A stretch of DNA of 64,000 nucleotides from Candidatus Binatia bacterium (GCA_035631035.1 DASQJL010000108.1:1-64000), one strand, 5' to 3'. Numbered from the stretch's first letter, positions 22,454 to 30,066 are shown. The notes: generated by a model not told the origin, from the letters alone. Program-made: numbers and translations.

Positions 22454-22758
22454 CCTCCGCCCGACCCTGGCAGGGCGAGACCCGCACCCTACCGGAGCGC
22501 CTCGACGGGCAGCGGGTCGTCGCGCACATCAAGCTGCCGACCCGCCCGATCCACCTCACGCACCAGTGGATCGCGGTGACCGAGGTCAGCAACTCGACCG
22601 TGTTCTTCGACCTGGTCGCCGTGGCGTACCAGGAGCAGGCCCGCCCGCCGCTGGTGCTCAACGGACAGGGCCGCAACCTGTCCTACCGCGAGGCGGTCGA
22701 GAAGATGTACGGGTACGCGATGCGCGCCTTCGTGCGCGCGGGCATCGGGCCGGGGTAG
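22450..22758 (+). CDS. Protein of unknown function, 102 aa
   Basis: Last gene of the rightward 20.6-22.8 kb operon. It is a mixed alpha/beta protein (RVVAHIKLPTRPIHLTHQWI, AVTEVSNSTVFFDLVAVAYQ) ending in a helix (YREAVEKMYGYAMRAFVRAG). ATG overlaps the previous stop by four bases. A strong hairpin follows 22 bases after the stop. Confidence 0.6.
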   Translation: MTSARPWQGETRTLPERLDGQRVVAHIKLPTRPIHLTHQWIAVTEVSNSTVFFDLVAVAYQEQARPPLVLNGQGRNLSYREAVEKMYGYAMRAFVRAGIGPG

Positions 22759-22780
22759 CCCGCGCCCCGAACGACGAAAC

Positions 22781-22813
22781 GGCCCGGCCACCCCTCTGCG
22801 GGATGGCCGGGCC
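22781..22813. terminator. Bidirectional hairpin terminator
   Basis: GGCCCGGCCA (22781-22790) pairs with TGGCCGGGCC (22804-22813) with a 13-base loop. It is followed by TCT on the plus strand and GTTTC on the minus strand. It lies between two convergent operons (ending at 22758 and 22861) and probably stops both. Confidence 0.75.
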
Positions 22814-22860
22814 TCTGTGCGTCTCGACCCGACGGGGAAGCGGGCCGAGAGGTTCGTGTG

Positions 22861-23088
22861 CTAGTGGGACAGCCGCGCCCACACCCAGCGCCGCCCGCCG
22901 CAGGCGGTGCAGTACGTACCGGTCTGGGTGCCCGCGGCGGCGGCCTTGGCCGCGCCGGACGGCTTGAGGTAACCCAGCGAACAGTCCGGGCAGGCGATAG
23001 CGTGGAAGCCTGGAGGCGGCTGTCCGGGGTCGGTGTAGCGGCTCAGCTCGCCGCTATCGGCGTTGTCGTCGCCGGGGTCGTTGCTCAT
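22861..23088 (-). CDS. Zinc-finger-like protein, 75 aa
   Basis: Two CxxC pairs (AIACPDCSLGYLKP and GTYCTACGGRRWVWARLSH) are separated by an alanine-rich stretch, the spacing of a zinc ribbon. It is coupled to the CxxCxGxG repeat protein upstream. Both may be nucleic-acid- or chaperone-type metal proteins. Function unknown. Confidence 0.6.
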   Translation of the reverse strand: MSNDPGDDNADSGELSRYTDPGQPPPGFHAIACPDCSLGYLKPSGAAKAAAAGTQTGTYCTACGGRRWVWARLSH

Positions 23089-23579
23089 CGGTATCCCCTT
23101 CCGCCGCAGGATCGGCAGGCGACCTGTACCCGGCTGGTGCGGTGCACAGCGCCGCGCCCGCCGCAGCCGCCGCAGGTCACGTCGACCTTGCCGCTGCGCC
23201 GCGAGCCGCGCCCGCCGCACGATCCGCAGGTGTCGCGGCGCTGCACCTCTTCGGTCTTGCTACCACGTCCGCCGCAGCCGCCGCAGACCTGCCGCTGGCC
23301 GCCGGCCCACGTCGGCAGCCGGGGCGTGAACATCGGCGCGGTGATCGGCACGCCGAGGATCAGCGCCAGCTCGGGCCGGCTGCCCGTGGTGCGGCGCGCG
23401 GGCAGGTCGGCGTAGCGGCTGTAGAACACCCGCACCGCGTCCTCGCGCAGCGGGCACTGCGGGGTGTTGCAGGCCAGGCAGCGCCCGTCGTGGCCGTATT
23501 CGTGGATGGACAGGATCTCCTGCGCGCGGGCCATCACGTCGCGGCCACTGTGGAACGCGGGGTCGTCGAGCATGCTCAC
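23085..23579 (-). CDS. DnaJ-type cysteine-rich repeat protein, 164 aa
   Basis: The C-terminal half carries four CxxCGGRG repeats (VCGGCGGRG, TCGSCGGRG, TCGGCGGRG, ACRSCGGRG), the hallmark of the DnaJ/Hsp40 zinc domain that pairs repeats 1+4 and 2+3 around two zinc ions. The N-terminal half has another CxxC (GRCLACNTPQCPL) and no J domain. So it is not a full DnaJ. It may act as a small zinc scaffold or nucleic-acid-binding protein, as similar phage proteins are thought to do. Confidence 0.75.
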   Translation of the reverse strand: MSMLDDPAFHSGRDVMARAQEILSIHEYGHDGRCLACNTPQCPLREDAVRVFYSRYADLPARRTTGSRPELALILGVPITAPMFTPRLPTWAGGQRQVCGGCGGRGSKTEEVQRRDTCGSCGGRGSRRSGKVDVTCGGCGGRGAVHRTSRVQVACRSCGGRGYR

Positions 23580-23743
23580 CGCCCCACCAGCACGTAGCCG
23601 CGCACCAGGTCGGCGGTGTCGGTGCCAAGCACGGGAAGCTCCATGGTCGGGTGCGTCCAGGACGGCGGGACGGCGGCTCGGGTACGCAACGGTGTGCCGG
23701 GATGCCGGCGGCGGGCAGCCTTACGGCGTCGGAAGATAGCCAT
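23576..23743 (-). CDS. Small basic protein, 55 aa
   Basis: ATG 23743 begins MAIFRRRKAARRRHPGTPLR, a strongly basic head, followed by a short acidic/hydrophobic tail (LGTDTADLVRGYVLVGR). Its stop overlaps the GTG of the repeat protein. It could bind DNA or RNA through the basic head. No family was recognised. Confidence 0.5.
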   Translation of the reverse strand: MAIFRRRKAARRRHPGTPLRTRAAVPPSWTHPTMELPVLGTDTADLVRGYVLVGR

Positions 23744-23775
23744 AGGCGCACGCTAATGCGTTGCCCGTGGCCGGA

Positions 23776-24282
23776 TCATGACTCGTGGTCATGTTCCTCG
23801 GACGGGTGCGAGGCCGCCGCTGCCGCCTGCACGGCCAGCCCGGCGACCTCGCCCCGTACGTAGTCGAAGGTGCGGTAGGTCTGGTGCGCCTCGATCTGTT
23901 CGCGCAGGTCGGATGGCAGGCTGTCCAGCATGCCGGGGCTGAGGTCCATGTAGTGGCCGCAGTCGAACCCGAGCCACCACACGTCGGCGGGCCGGCCCGG
24001 CTCGGGCACGTGGCAGATGCCGGGGCCGTCTTCGGCGCCTTCCTGGCAGGCGCCGGCGAAGGTCAGCCCGCCGTGCGCGAAGGCGTCCACGTCGTCGTAG
24101 TCCTTGCCGTGCCAGGGATGCGATGGCGGCACGCCGACGTACCCGCACAGCGCGCCGAAGTGGTTGCGCACGATCAGGCAGTCCAACCCGGTCGCCTCAT
24201 CGATCCACTGTGCCTTGTCCGGCTCGTCGTCCCACGGGCCACCGGCCGGCGGGCGGCGCTCGGGGAAGGTGTAGGTACGCAT
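23776..24282 (-). CDS. Conserved phage-type protein, 168 aa, unknown function
   Basis: The sequence has motifs I recognise from a protein common in actinobacterial phages and plasmids: RNHFGALCGYVGVPPSHPWH, FAHGGLTFAG and WWLGFDCGHYMDLSPG, followed by TYRTFDYVRGEVAGLAVQ. The invariant Cys, His, Trp and Asp residues suggest a compact metal- or ligand-binding fold, but the family has no established role. ATG start at 24282, immediately after a two-helix membrane protein gene. Confidence 0.7.
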   Translation of the reverse strand: MRTYTFPERRPPAGGPWDDEPDKAQWIDEATGLDCLIVRNHFGALCGYVGVPPSHPWHGKDYDDVDAFAHGGLTFAGACQEGAEDGPGICHVPEPGRPADVWWLGFDCGHYMDLSPGMLDSLPSDLREQIEAHQTYRTFDYVRGEVAGLAVQAAAAASHPSEEHDHES

Positions 24283-24283
24283 C

Positions 24284-24502
24284 TCAGTCCTCCTGGTTGT
24301 CGTCGCGCGGACGCGACGGTTCCATCAGTCGCCAGAACACCAAGCTGGCGCCGAGGCCGACCACGAGCATCAGTCCGCACGCCAACCACAGCCCGATGGC
24401 GGTTGGCGTATCGCTGTGCAACGCCTGCTGGCTGAACGTGCCGACCGCCAGCCCGAGCAGTCCGAAGAAGGCCATCGCGACGACGTGGTGGTGCTCGCTC
24501 AC
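24284..24502 (-). CDS. Two-helix membrane protein, 72 aa
   Basis: GTG 24502 overlaps the stop of the regulator gene upstream. Two hydrophobic segments (VVAMAFFGLLGLAVGTF and AIGLWLACGLMLVVGLGASL, VF) are followed by a charged tail SRPRDDNQED. The first 13 bases of the gene are identical to those at 7544 and 15593. Function unknown. Confidence 0.6.
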   Translation of the reverse strand: MSEHHHVVAMAFFGLLGLAVGTFSQQALHSDTPTAIGLWLACGLMLVVGLGASLVFWRLMEPSRPRDDNQED

Positions 24503-25671
24503 GCCGCCACCCCCATCGCCTGCACCAGCCGGCGCAGTTCGGCCGACCCGCCGCCCCTGGCGTCGCGCTGCATCTGGCCGACGATCTCGCGCACCGAGGA
24601 GCGGGTGCGGGTCTCCTGCGGGGCGACCTCGTGGGCGCGCAGGAAGAACGCGACGGCCCGCTCCGGTTTGCCGGCGAGATACCAGGCCCGGCCGGCGTCC
24701 ATGTCGAAGCGGCTGGCCCGCTGGCGGGTGACCAGGTGCGTCCGGTTGACCTGCAGGGACAGGTTGACCGCCCGGTCGGGGTCGGTGCCGTTCGCCTCCA
24801 GCGCGCCCGCGATCCGCCAGGTGCGCACGTTGTCGCGGGTGAACTCCATCAGCCACGGGTCGACCTCGTCGCCGGGGGTGGCGGCCAGCGTCTCGGCCTG
24901 CTCGAAGTGTGAGGCCGCGCCGCCCTGCTCGCCCGCGCTGGACGCGCACAGGCCGGCGTGCAGGTGCAGCATGCCGGCCCAGACCCGCTCGGTCGGCGGC
25001 AGCGCGTCGGCGGCCTGTACGGCGACCGACCTAGCGCGGCGGCGGCTGCCCGAGGCGAGCAGGGCCTGCGCGTAGGCGAACTCGGCGGCGGCGTAGTCGT
25101 CGGCGTGGCCGGTGTCGGTGGCCACCCGCCGAGCGGCCTCGGCCAGCCGCATGGCGAGATCCTGCCAGCCGATCGGGCGCAGGGTCAGCGAGCCGGCGAC
25201 CAGGCCGCGCACCAGCAGCGGACCGGCCCAGCGGTGTCCGGCGTCGTGCGCGGCGCGGGTCTCGGCGAGCAGCGCGGGCAGACCGGCGCTGATCAGGCCG
25301 TAGTCGCACGCCATCCGCGCGGCCATGATGGTGCGGGCCAGCACGACCAGCTCGCGGCGGGGCCGCCAGATCACCGGCTCGTCGGGGTAGTCCAGCGCGG
25401 CGCGGATGCCGGCGACCGCGGACAGGCTGACCAGATCCTCGCGCGTGGACGCGGGCAGCGGGATGCCGAGCAGTTCCTGGCTGGGCACGTGCAGCGCCTC
25501 GGCCAGCGCGAGCAGCGTGTGCCGGCTGGTCACCGGTTTCTTGAGGCTTTCAATTTTGCTGATGAACGGCTGGCTTAACCCGGCCGCGTCGGCGAGCTGC
25601 TGCTGGCTCATGCCGCCGGCCAGCCGGAATCTGCGTACCTGCCGGCCGATCCCGGCATCGTCGGTCGTCAT
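24499..25671 (-). CDS. Xre-type regulator with long helical (TPR-like) C-terminus, 390 aa
   Basis: The N-terminal 65 residues are a Cro/CI-type helix-turn-helix (GRQVRRFRLAGGMSQQQLAD, AAGLSQPFISKIESLKKPV). The remaining 320 residues are repeated helical hairpins rich in Ala and Arg, in the manner of TPR repeats (EFAYAQALLASGSRRRARSV, GRAWYLAGKPERAVAFFLRA). Such regulators are frequent in Streptomyces-type genomes and their mobile elements, where the TPR part senses a peptide or protein. It is the best candidate in the window for the lysogeny repressor. A possible leaderless promoter lies directly upstream. Confidence 0.8.
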   Translation of the reverse strand: MTTDDAGIGRQVRRFRLAGGMSQQQLADAAGLSQPFISKIESLKKPVTSRHTLLALAEALHVPSQELLGIPLPASTREDLVSLSAVAGIRAALDYPDEPVIWRPRRELVVLARTIMAARMACDYGLISAGLPALLAETRAAHDAGHRWAGPLLVRGLVAGSLTLRPIGWQDLAMRLAEAARRVATDTGHADDYAAAEFAYAQALLASGSRRRARSVAVQAADALPPTERVWAGMLHLHAGLCASSAGEQGGAASHFEQAETLAATPGDEVDPWLMEFTRDNVRTWRIAGALEANGTDPDRAVNLSLQVNRTHLVTRQRASRFDMDAGRAWYLAGKPERAVAFFLRAHEVAPQETRTRSSVREIVGQMQRDARGGGSAELRRLVQAMGVAA

Positions 25672-25678
25672 GGCGGTT

Positions 25679-25684
25679 ACTGTA
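25679..25684 (-). promoter_or_regulatory. Possible -10 box of a leaderless promoter
   Basis: On the minus strand TACAGT lies seven bases before the ATG of the regulator at 25671, with no ribosome binding site in between, as in leaderless actinobacterial transcripts. No -35 consensus is seen. The arrangement matches that before the gene at 20622. Confidence 0.4.
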
Positions 25685-25688
25685 GCGC

Positions 25689-25880
25689 TCACTGCGGGCC
25701 ACTCTCCGTCGGTTCTACTAGGGGGTGGCGCGGGGCGGGAGTCAGGCCGCGTTCCCCGCGGTCTGCATGCCCGCCCCGCGCCGGACGCGCCGCCGGGGCG
25801 TGCGGCTCCCAGTGGTTGGCGGCGCGCTGGTGCGGTACGCCCCGGCTGACCTCCCACAGCCAACTGCAACCGGGGCGCAC
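25689..25880 (-). CDS. Doubtful small reading frame, 63 aa
   Basis: An open frame from GTG 25880 encodes RPGCSWLWEVSRGVPHQRAA followed by a proline/histidine-rich tail. It fills the gap between the membrane protein and the regulator, but has no ribosome binding site I can identify and its composition is like translated non-coding GC-rich DNA. Listed because nothing else occupies the interval. Confidence 0.25.
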   Translation of the reverse strand: MRPGCSWLWEVSRGVPHQRAANHWEPHAPAARPARGGHADRGERGLTPAPRHPLVEPTESGPQ

Positions 25881-25884
25881 GTCT

Positions 25885-26307
25885 CTATTCGTGCCGGTCG
25901 TGGCTGGTGAACCGCCGCCTGGACCAGCGCCAGCTCATGTGTCGCACGTACGGGTAGGCCATCCCGAAGAAGACCGCGATGGTGCGGGTCGGCTGGTCGG
26001 CGACCGAGAAGCACAGTGCCGCCACCGCGACGAAGGCCAGGAACAGCGCGTTCCAGCCCCACCAGGTGCGTTGGTCGATCGCGCCGGTGACCACGCCGGA
26101 CACCTTGGCGGGCCTGGGCAGCCGACCGCTGGTGGTGCCGGCGATGATGTGCCGCGCGTTGATCCAGACGGCGCCGATGTTGCCGTCGGCCTTGTGGTCG
26201 TGGATCGAGGTCAGCAGCGCCTCGGCCCGCTCCGGCGGCATCGACAGGAACAGCGTAACCAGGTCGTTGTCCTGGTCACGTCGCTCGTCGGCCTCGACTT
26301 CGGTCAC
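25885..26307 (-). CDS. Membrane protein of unknown function, 140 aa
   Basis: An acidic soluble N-terminal half (TEVEADERRDQDNDLVTLFL) precedes one or two membrane helices (ALFLAFVAVAALCFSVA and IAVFFGMAYPYV) and a basic C-terminus (RHMSWRWSRRRFTSHDRHE). It reads away from the ParB-like gene, sharing the divergent region 26308-26471. Its function is unknown. It may be part of a lysogenic transcript with the regulator. Confidence 0.6.
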   Translation of the reverse strand: MTEVEADERRDQDNDLVTLFLSMPPERAEALLTSIHDHKADGNIGAVWINARHIIAGTTSGRLPRPAKVSGVVTGAIDQRTWWGWNALFLAFVAVAALCFSVADQPTRTIAVFFGMAYPYVRHMSWRWSRRRFTSHDRHE

Positions 26308-26471
26308 GCCCGCGCCCCTTCCCTCGTTGTCCCCGCCAACGGGTGACCTTGCGCTCGGTTACGCCTGCCGGGTGATGTTCATCCGATGGCGTTACTTACG
26401 TTGCGTGCCCTCGTTGCCCTACCTTAGTAGTCACCCCTGGTGGCCCGGCTCGGGCTGAGAGGTAGGGAAAG
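26308..26471. promoter_or_regulatory. Divergent intergenic region
   Basis: A 164-base gap between genes read in opposite directions. It contains CGTTAC motifs (GGCGTTACTTACGTTGC near 26388 and CTCGGTTACGCC near 26355), echoing the CGTTAC copies in the divergent region at 17.9-18.2 kb. A plausible ribosome site (GGTAGGGAAAG) precedes the TTG at 26472. Promoters for both directions are likely here but not fixed by eye. Confidence 0.4.
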
Positions 26472-27776
26472 TTGTCGAATTACAACGGCGACGTGCTCGA
26501 CATGATCGCGCGGTGTCGCCGCATCGGGTGGGTCGTAGAGAGCGCGCCGCGTGATCGTGGCGTGCGGTGGTGGTACCGGGTCTGTCCACCGGGGACGGCC
26601 AAGAAGATCGAGATCCACGGCAGCCCGCGCAACGGCGTCACCGAGATCCGCAAGCGGTGGAAGGATCTCAACGACCTTGGGTTCGCCGCGGCCGAGGCCG
26701 AGTGGGAGCGCCGGTACCGGGCCACCAAGAACAAGCGGCTCACCGAGGAACGCGAGAAGGCCGAGGCCGAGGCGAAGCGCCTGTCCGATGAGGCCACCAA
26801 GAAGGCCAAGCAGGCGGCGCTGACCGAGCGCGCGGCCGGACCGTACGCGGAGAAGGAACTGGAACTGGACTGGTTCCTGACGCCCACCCAGTTTCCGGAA
26901 ACCCGGTGGCGCTGGGTCACTCCCGAAGCGGCCGAAAAGGTGCTGGAATCCATCAACACGCATAACCGCGACGAGTCCGAGGGTCGGATTCAGTACTTCG
27001 TCGACGAAATCGAAAACGAAGGCGAACTCGCCTCCACGCACCAGGGCGTCGCGGTGGACTGGAATGGCGTCTTCCAGGATGGACAATCGCGGTTCGCGGC
27101 CATCAGGCGCACCGGCAAGAAGCAGTTCATGGCCTGCACGGTGGGCATGGCCCCGAAGAACTTCGATTGCATCGATACCGGCCAGCCACGTACCGCCGCG
27201 CAGAACGCGAAAGTGGAGGGCGAGGCCGATCCGAGCATTCTCACCGGGGCCGCCGCGATGCTGTTGCGCATCGAGCGCGACAACACCCGCGCGCATGCCT
27301 CGACGCGGCGGATCAGCAACTCTGCGGTGCGCCGCTTCATCCGCGAGGCCGGCGATCCGCTGCGCGCCGCCGTGGTCGAGGCCAAGCACATTCGCAAGTC
27401 GCTGCGCCGGGCGAACGCGAACGCGCTGGTGGCAACCATCTATCTGATCCGCCAGGCGCTTCCCGGCGACACGCGGGTGGATGAATTCTTTGAGGCGCTG
27501 CGCACCGGCAACGCCCCCGAGACGGACTACGCCTGGGAATTGCGCCAGAAATTCATCAACGGCCGGACCGTCAACGGCGGTAACCGGGCGTATCCGCAGT
27601 GGATCGCCGCCGCGCTCATCCTCAAGGCGTGGCGGCACAAGCACAGCGGTTCCGACAAGAGGTTGCAGTTCCGGCCCGCCGACGAGCCATTCCCCTACGT
27701 CTACCTGCCGCCCAAGGATGACGAGACTGCCGCTGCGGTCGTCGCGGCCTCCGTCGAATTGAGCGAGGCGGCCTAG
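26472..27776 (+). CDS. ParB/Srx-like domain phage protein, 434 aa
   Basis: Residues about 150-260 resemble the ParB-like nuclease/sulfiredoxin domain of phage proteins: EKVLESINTHNRDESEGRIQ begins it, and ELASTHQGVAVDWNGVFQDG and QSRFAAIRRTGKKQFMACTV carry the HQG and DGQsR motifs, followed by FDCIDTGQPRTAAQNAK. The N-terminal 120 residues are charged and coiled-coil-like (KRLTEEREKAEAEAKRLSDE). The C-terminal part is helical. Such phage proteins may hydrolyse nucleotides or nick DNA; no partition partner is present. TTG start after GGTAGGGAAAG. It heads the rightward small-gene operon. Confidence 0.7.
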   Translation: MSNYNGDVLDMIARCRRIGWVVESAPRDRGVRWWYRVCPPGTAKKIEIHGSPRNGVTEIRKRWKDLNDLGFAAAEAEWERRYRATKNKRLTEEREKAEAEAKRLSDEATKKAKQAALTERAAGPYAEKELELDWFLTPTQFPETRWRWVTPEAAEKVLESINTHNRDESEGRIQYFVDEIENEGELASTHQGVAVDWNGVFQDGQSRFAAIRRTGKKQFMACTVGMAPKNFDCIDTGQPRTAAQNAKVEGEADPSILTGAAAMLLRIERDNTRAHASTRRISNSAVRRFIREAGDPLRAAVVEAKHIRKSLRRANANALVATIYLIRQALPGDTRVDEFFEALRTGNAPETDYAWELRQKFINGRTVNGGNRAYPQWIAAALILKAWRHKHSGSDKRLQFRPADEPFPYVYLPPKDDETAAAVVAASVELSEAA

Positions 27777-27778
27777 GC

Positions 27779-28078
27779 ATGTACGACGTGTACGGGGGCG
27801 TGACCGAATCCGGCGCGGAGATGCGCCGGCTGCTGGAGCGGGTGCGCGAGGACGCCGAGCGCACCGGCTGGCACTGGCGCTACCTGGAAACCGGCATGAT
27901 TGCGCACGCGTTGGCCGCCGGTGCCCATGGTGGATTGAACCGGGTGGCCGCCTGCGGCATGTTCCCGCGCGGCTATTGGAGTGAATGGCTGGGCGGCGGC
28001 AGTCAGCGCGAGTACGAGCGGGCGGCGACGATGCCCAAGTGCCGGCGCTGCATGCGGAGGGCGGTGGAGCAGGCGTGA
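27779..28078 (+). CDS. Protein of unknown function, 99 aa
   Basis: Helical protein (AEMRRLLERVREDAERTGWH) ending in a CxxC pair (TMPKCRRCMRRAVEQA). Starts at ATG 27779, two bases after the stop of the ParB-like gene, and overlaps the next gene by four bases. No family was recognised. Confidence 0.6.
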   Translation: MYDVYGGVTESGAEMRRLLERVREDAERTGWHWRYLETGMIAHALAAGAHGGLNRVAACGMFPRGYWSEWLGGGSQREYERAATMPKCRRCMRRAVEQA

Positions 28079-28716
28079 GTCTGGCGGCGGTCGGGCCGGC
28101 CGGTGGCGGGCACCTGGACGGGCTGTGCGTGACGGTGCGCCGGGAGAGGCGCAAGAAGCACAAGCGGGCACGCCCGCAGGTGGGGTTCACGCTGCACGAG
28201 GCGACCTGTGGCTACGTGGCGCGGGCCGGGGACGGCAATGTCATGCCGGCCCCGGCCACGCCGTACCCGAACACGGTGGACTGCACGTACTGCAAGCCGA
28301 CCGGCAAGCACAAGCTGACCTACGTGGACCTACCCGACGGGACGGTCGAGGCGGCCTGCTCGTGCGGGTCGGCCTCGGCCGTCGCGGGCACCCGCGGCGC
28401 CGCCTACCTGCGGCTGCTGCGCAGCCACGAGGAGATCCGCACCAGGCCGCCGCGACCGGCACAGAAGGCGACCCGCAAGTCGACAACGACCACGGTGACA
28501 ACGACCACGGTGACAACGACGGACGGCAGACGACGTGGTCGCCACAACGGCGACCACGTCGTCAGGCTTGACTTCTCCACCCTGCCGAGCGGGCAGGTGC
28601 TCGTCACCTGCACGGGCTGCGGTGAATCCGCGGACGGCCCGACCAGGAACGCGGCGAAGCTGCGGATGTGGCGGATGCACAGGAGGGCGAAAGATGTCTC
28701 GATCTCCGACTCATGA
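28075..28716 (+). CDS. Protein with two cysteine clusters and a Thr/Val repeat linker, 213 aa
   Basis: GTG 28075. The first half has basic sequence and CTYCKPTGKHKLTYVDLPDG then EAACSCGSASAVAGTRGAAY; the second half repeats the pattern with LVTCTGCGESADGPTRNAAK followed by LRMWRMHRR. The two halves may therefore be duplicated domains (C-x-C-G-x-S-x-x-x-x-T-R-x-A-A). Between them a 15-base tandem repeat encodes TTTTVTTTTVTTT. Probably a two-domain metal or nucleic-acid-binding protein of unknown role. Confidence 0.65.
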   Translation: MSLAAVGPAGGGHLDGLCVTVRRERRKKHKRARPQVGFTLHEATCGYVARAGDGNVMPAPATPYPNTVDCTYCKPTGKHKLTYVDLPDGTVEAACSCGSASAVAGTRGAAYLRLLRSHEEIRTRPPRPAQKATRKSTTTTVTTTTVTTTDGRRRGRHNGDHVVRLDFSTLPSGQVLVTCTGCGESADGPTRNAAKLRMWRMHRRAKDVSISDS

Positions 28717-28909
28717 CCTGCCCCGGTTCACCGAGAACGAGGAAGTGGCGGTGAACCTGCCCGGCCTGCGCCAGTCGCTGTACGGGCGGGTCGTCCGTCA
28801 GGACGGCCTCACAATCACGGTCACCGTCTTCCGCGGCGAGGAACGCGCGAGGATGACCGTGGACGCCGACCTGGTCCGGCCGTGGTTCACCCGTGGGAGT
28901 GGACGGTGA
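28694..28909 (+). CDS. Small protein of unknown function, 71 aa
   Basis: ATG 28694 lies inside the end of the previous gene, with an AGGAGGGCGAAAG ribosome site in front. The sequence (EEVAVNLPGLRQSLYGRVVR, QDGLTITVTVFRGEERARMT) is strand-rich like a small SH3- or Tudor-type barrel, and ends DADLVRPWFTRGSGR. Overlaps the next gene by four bases. Confidence 0.6.
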   Translation: MSRSPTHDLPRFTENEEVAVNLPGLRQSLYGRVVRQDGLTITVTVFRGEERARMTVDADLVRPWFTRGSGR

Positions 28910-29430
28910 GCGGACTGGTCCTGCGCTCGCCGCGCTGCCCCGGCTGCGACACCCCGCCCGTGTTCGCGTTCGACGCGCAGGGCTTCTGCGGCACCTCGGA
29001 CTGCCAGGTGGTCACCTGGGACCGCACCGACCGGCCCGAGACGTTCAAGGCCAAGGCGGTGAAAGTCGACCTGTCGCCGTTGCTGGGCGACAACGTCGTC
29101 GTTGCAGTACCCGTGAGCAAGCCCGCAGAGGACTGGCAGGAGTTCAGCAAACCGATCCCCGAGATGGACCCGCGACACGTCGCCGCGCTCGACCACGCGC
29201 ACGCCATGTCCCGGGACATGGCGTCCTGGGCGTACGGCTACGCGCGGCACCTGATCGGGGAGGGTGTCGGCGACATGGAGGCGTTCACCCGCGTCGCGGG
29301 GGGCGTCGCGCAGCAGTTGGCCCAGTGCGCCGGCAACCCGAGTGACGCGTTCGGGCTGGCCATGACCACGATCGCCTTCTTCGCCACCAACACCGAGGCG
29401 GAACCCGAGGACCAGGACGGGTCGGCGTGA
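28906..29430 (+). CDS. Zinc-ribbon-like protein, 174 aa
   Basis: N-terminal metal site SPRCPGCDTPPVFAFDAQGF followed by CGTSDCQVVTWD, then an acidic linker and a helical C-terminal half (DHAHAMSRDMASWAYGYARH). GTG 28906 overlaps the previous stop and the 3' end overlaps a tiny membrane gene. No family was recognised. Confidence 0.6.
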   Translation: MSGLVLRSPRCPGCDTPPVFAFDAQGFCGTSDCQVVTWDRTDRPETFKAKAVKVDLSPLLGDNVVVAVPVSKPAEDWQEFSKPIPEMDPRHVAALDHAHAMSRDMASWAYGYARHLIGEGVGDMEAFTRVAGGVAQQLAQCAGNPSDAFGLAMTTIAFFATNTEAEPEDQDGSA

Positions 29431-29549
29431 GCCCAGTCGCGGTGTCCGTGCTGGCCGGACTCGCCGGGGGCACCGGCGCGCTCCTCGGGGTCGTCGTCGG
29501 CGGCGCCGTGCTGATCACGCGCCGGGACCGGCGGGAGGGCCGACGATGA
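29427..29549 (+). CDS. Tiny single-pass membrane protein, 40 aa
   Basis: GTG 29427 and the stop both overlap the neighbouring genes by four bases. The product is one glycine-rich hydrophobic helix (VSVLAGLAGGTGALLGVVVG, GAVLI) and a basic tail TRRDRREGRR. The tight coupling on both sides is the best evidence that it is real. Confidence 0.55.
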   Translation: MSPVAVSVLAGLAGGTGALLGVVVGGAVLITRRDRREGRR

Positions 29550-29848
29550 GCGACAGGATCCACGTCCCGGACGGCGCGAAGCTCGACGTGCTGTTCGCGG
29601 GCGGCGCGCACCACTACTGGTCCACGCACTGCCGCCACGACGACCACGACGCCTGTAGTGCAACCGAGCTGGCGCCCGGCGTGCCGCGCAAGCCGGCCCA
29701 GTGCAAGAGGTGCGGCGCGGCGTGCATCTGCCCGTGCCACGACACACGCCGGGCAATGCTCGACCTGCTCGACGCCCTGCAAGGCGTGGAGCTACCCGAG
29801 CACGTCAAGTCCGCGCACCGGATCGCACTGGCGGCGGTGGACCGGTGA
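29546..29848 (+). CDS. Cys/His-rich small protein, 100 aa
   Basis: The middle is dense in metal ligands (HHYWSTHCRHDDHDACS and CKRCGAACICPCHD), then a helical end (RRAMLDLLDALQGVELPEHV). Coupled by overlaps to the membrane genes before and after. It likely binds zinc. Role unknown. Confidence 0.6.
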   Translation: MSDRIHVPDGAKLDVLFAGGAHHYWSTHCRHDDHDACSATELAPGVPRKPAQCKRCGAACICPCHDTRRAMLDLLDALQGVELPEHVKSAHRIALAAVDR

Positions 29849-30066
29849 CCAGCCGCGTCCCGGCGACGCGCCGCCTGCGCTACCTCAGCGCCGCGTTCGT
29901 GACGTGCATGTTCACCGTCGCCGCCCTGGCCCGCTTCATCCGGCCGGGCGGCAACTGGGCAACCTGGACCGCGCTGACCCTGTGCGGGGTGTCGTTCGTG
30001 CTGCTGTCCATCGCGTTCCGCGACGCGAAGCGCGTATACGGCGACCACACCGACGAGGTCGAGTAA
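29845..30066 (+). CDS. Two-helix membrane protein, 73 aa
   Basis: A basic N-terminus (TSRVPATRRLRYL) is followed by two membrane segments (LSAAFVTCMFTVAALARFI and WTALTLCGVSFVLLSIAF) and a charged end (RDAKRVYGDHTDEVE). GTG start coupled to the gene before it. Function unknown. Confidence 0.6.
   Translation: MTSRVPATRRLRYLSAAFVTCMFTVAALARFIRPGGNWATWTALTLCGVSFVLLSIAFRDAKRVYGDHTDEVE

Noticed and set aside
25689-25880. A confident gene between the regulator and the membrane protein
   Set aside because: No ribosome site and sequence like random GC-rich translation. Kept only as a doubtful frame.
26472-27776. ParB partition protein of a plasmid-like phage
   Set aside because: Only the ParB/sulfiredoxin-like domain is visible. 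There is no ParA ATPase or parS-like array nearby, so partitioning is not claimed.
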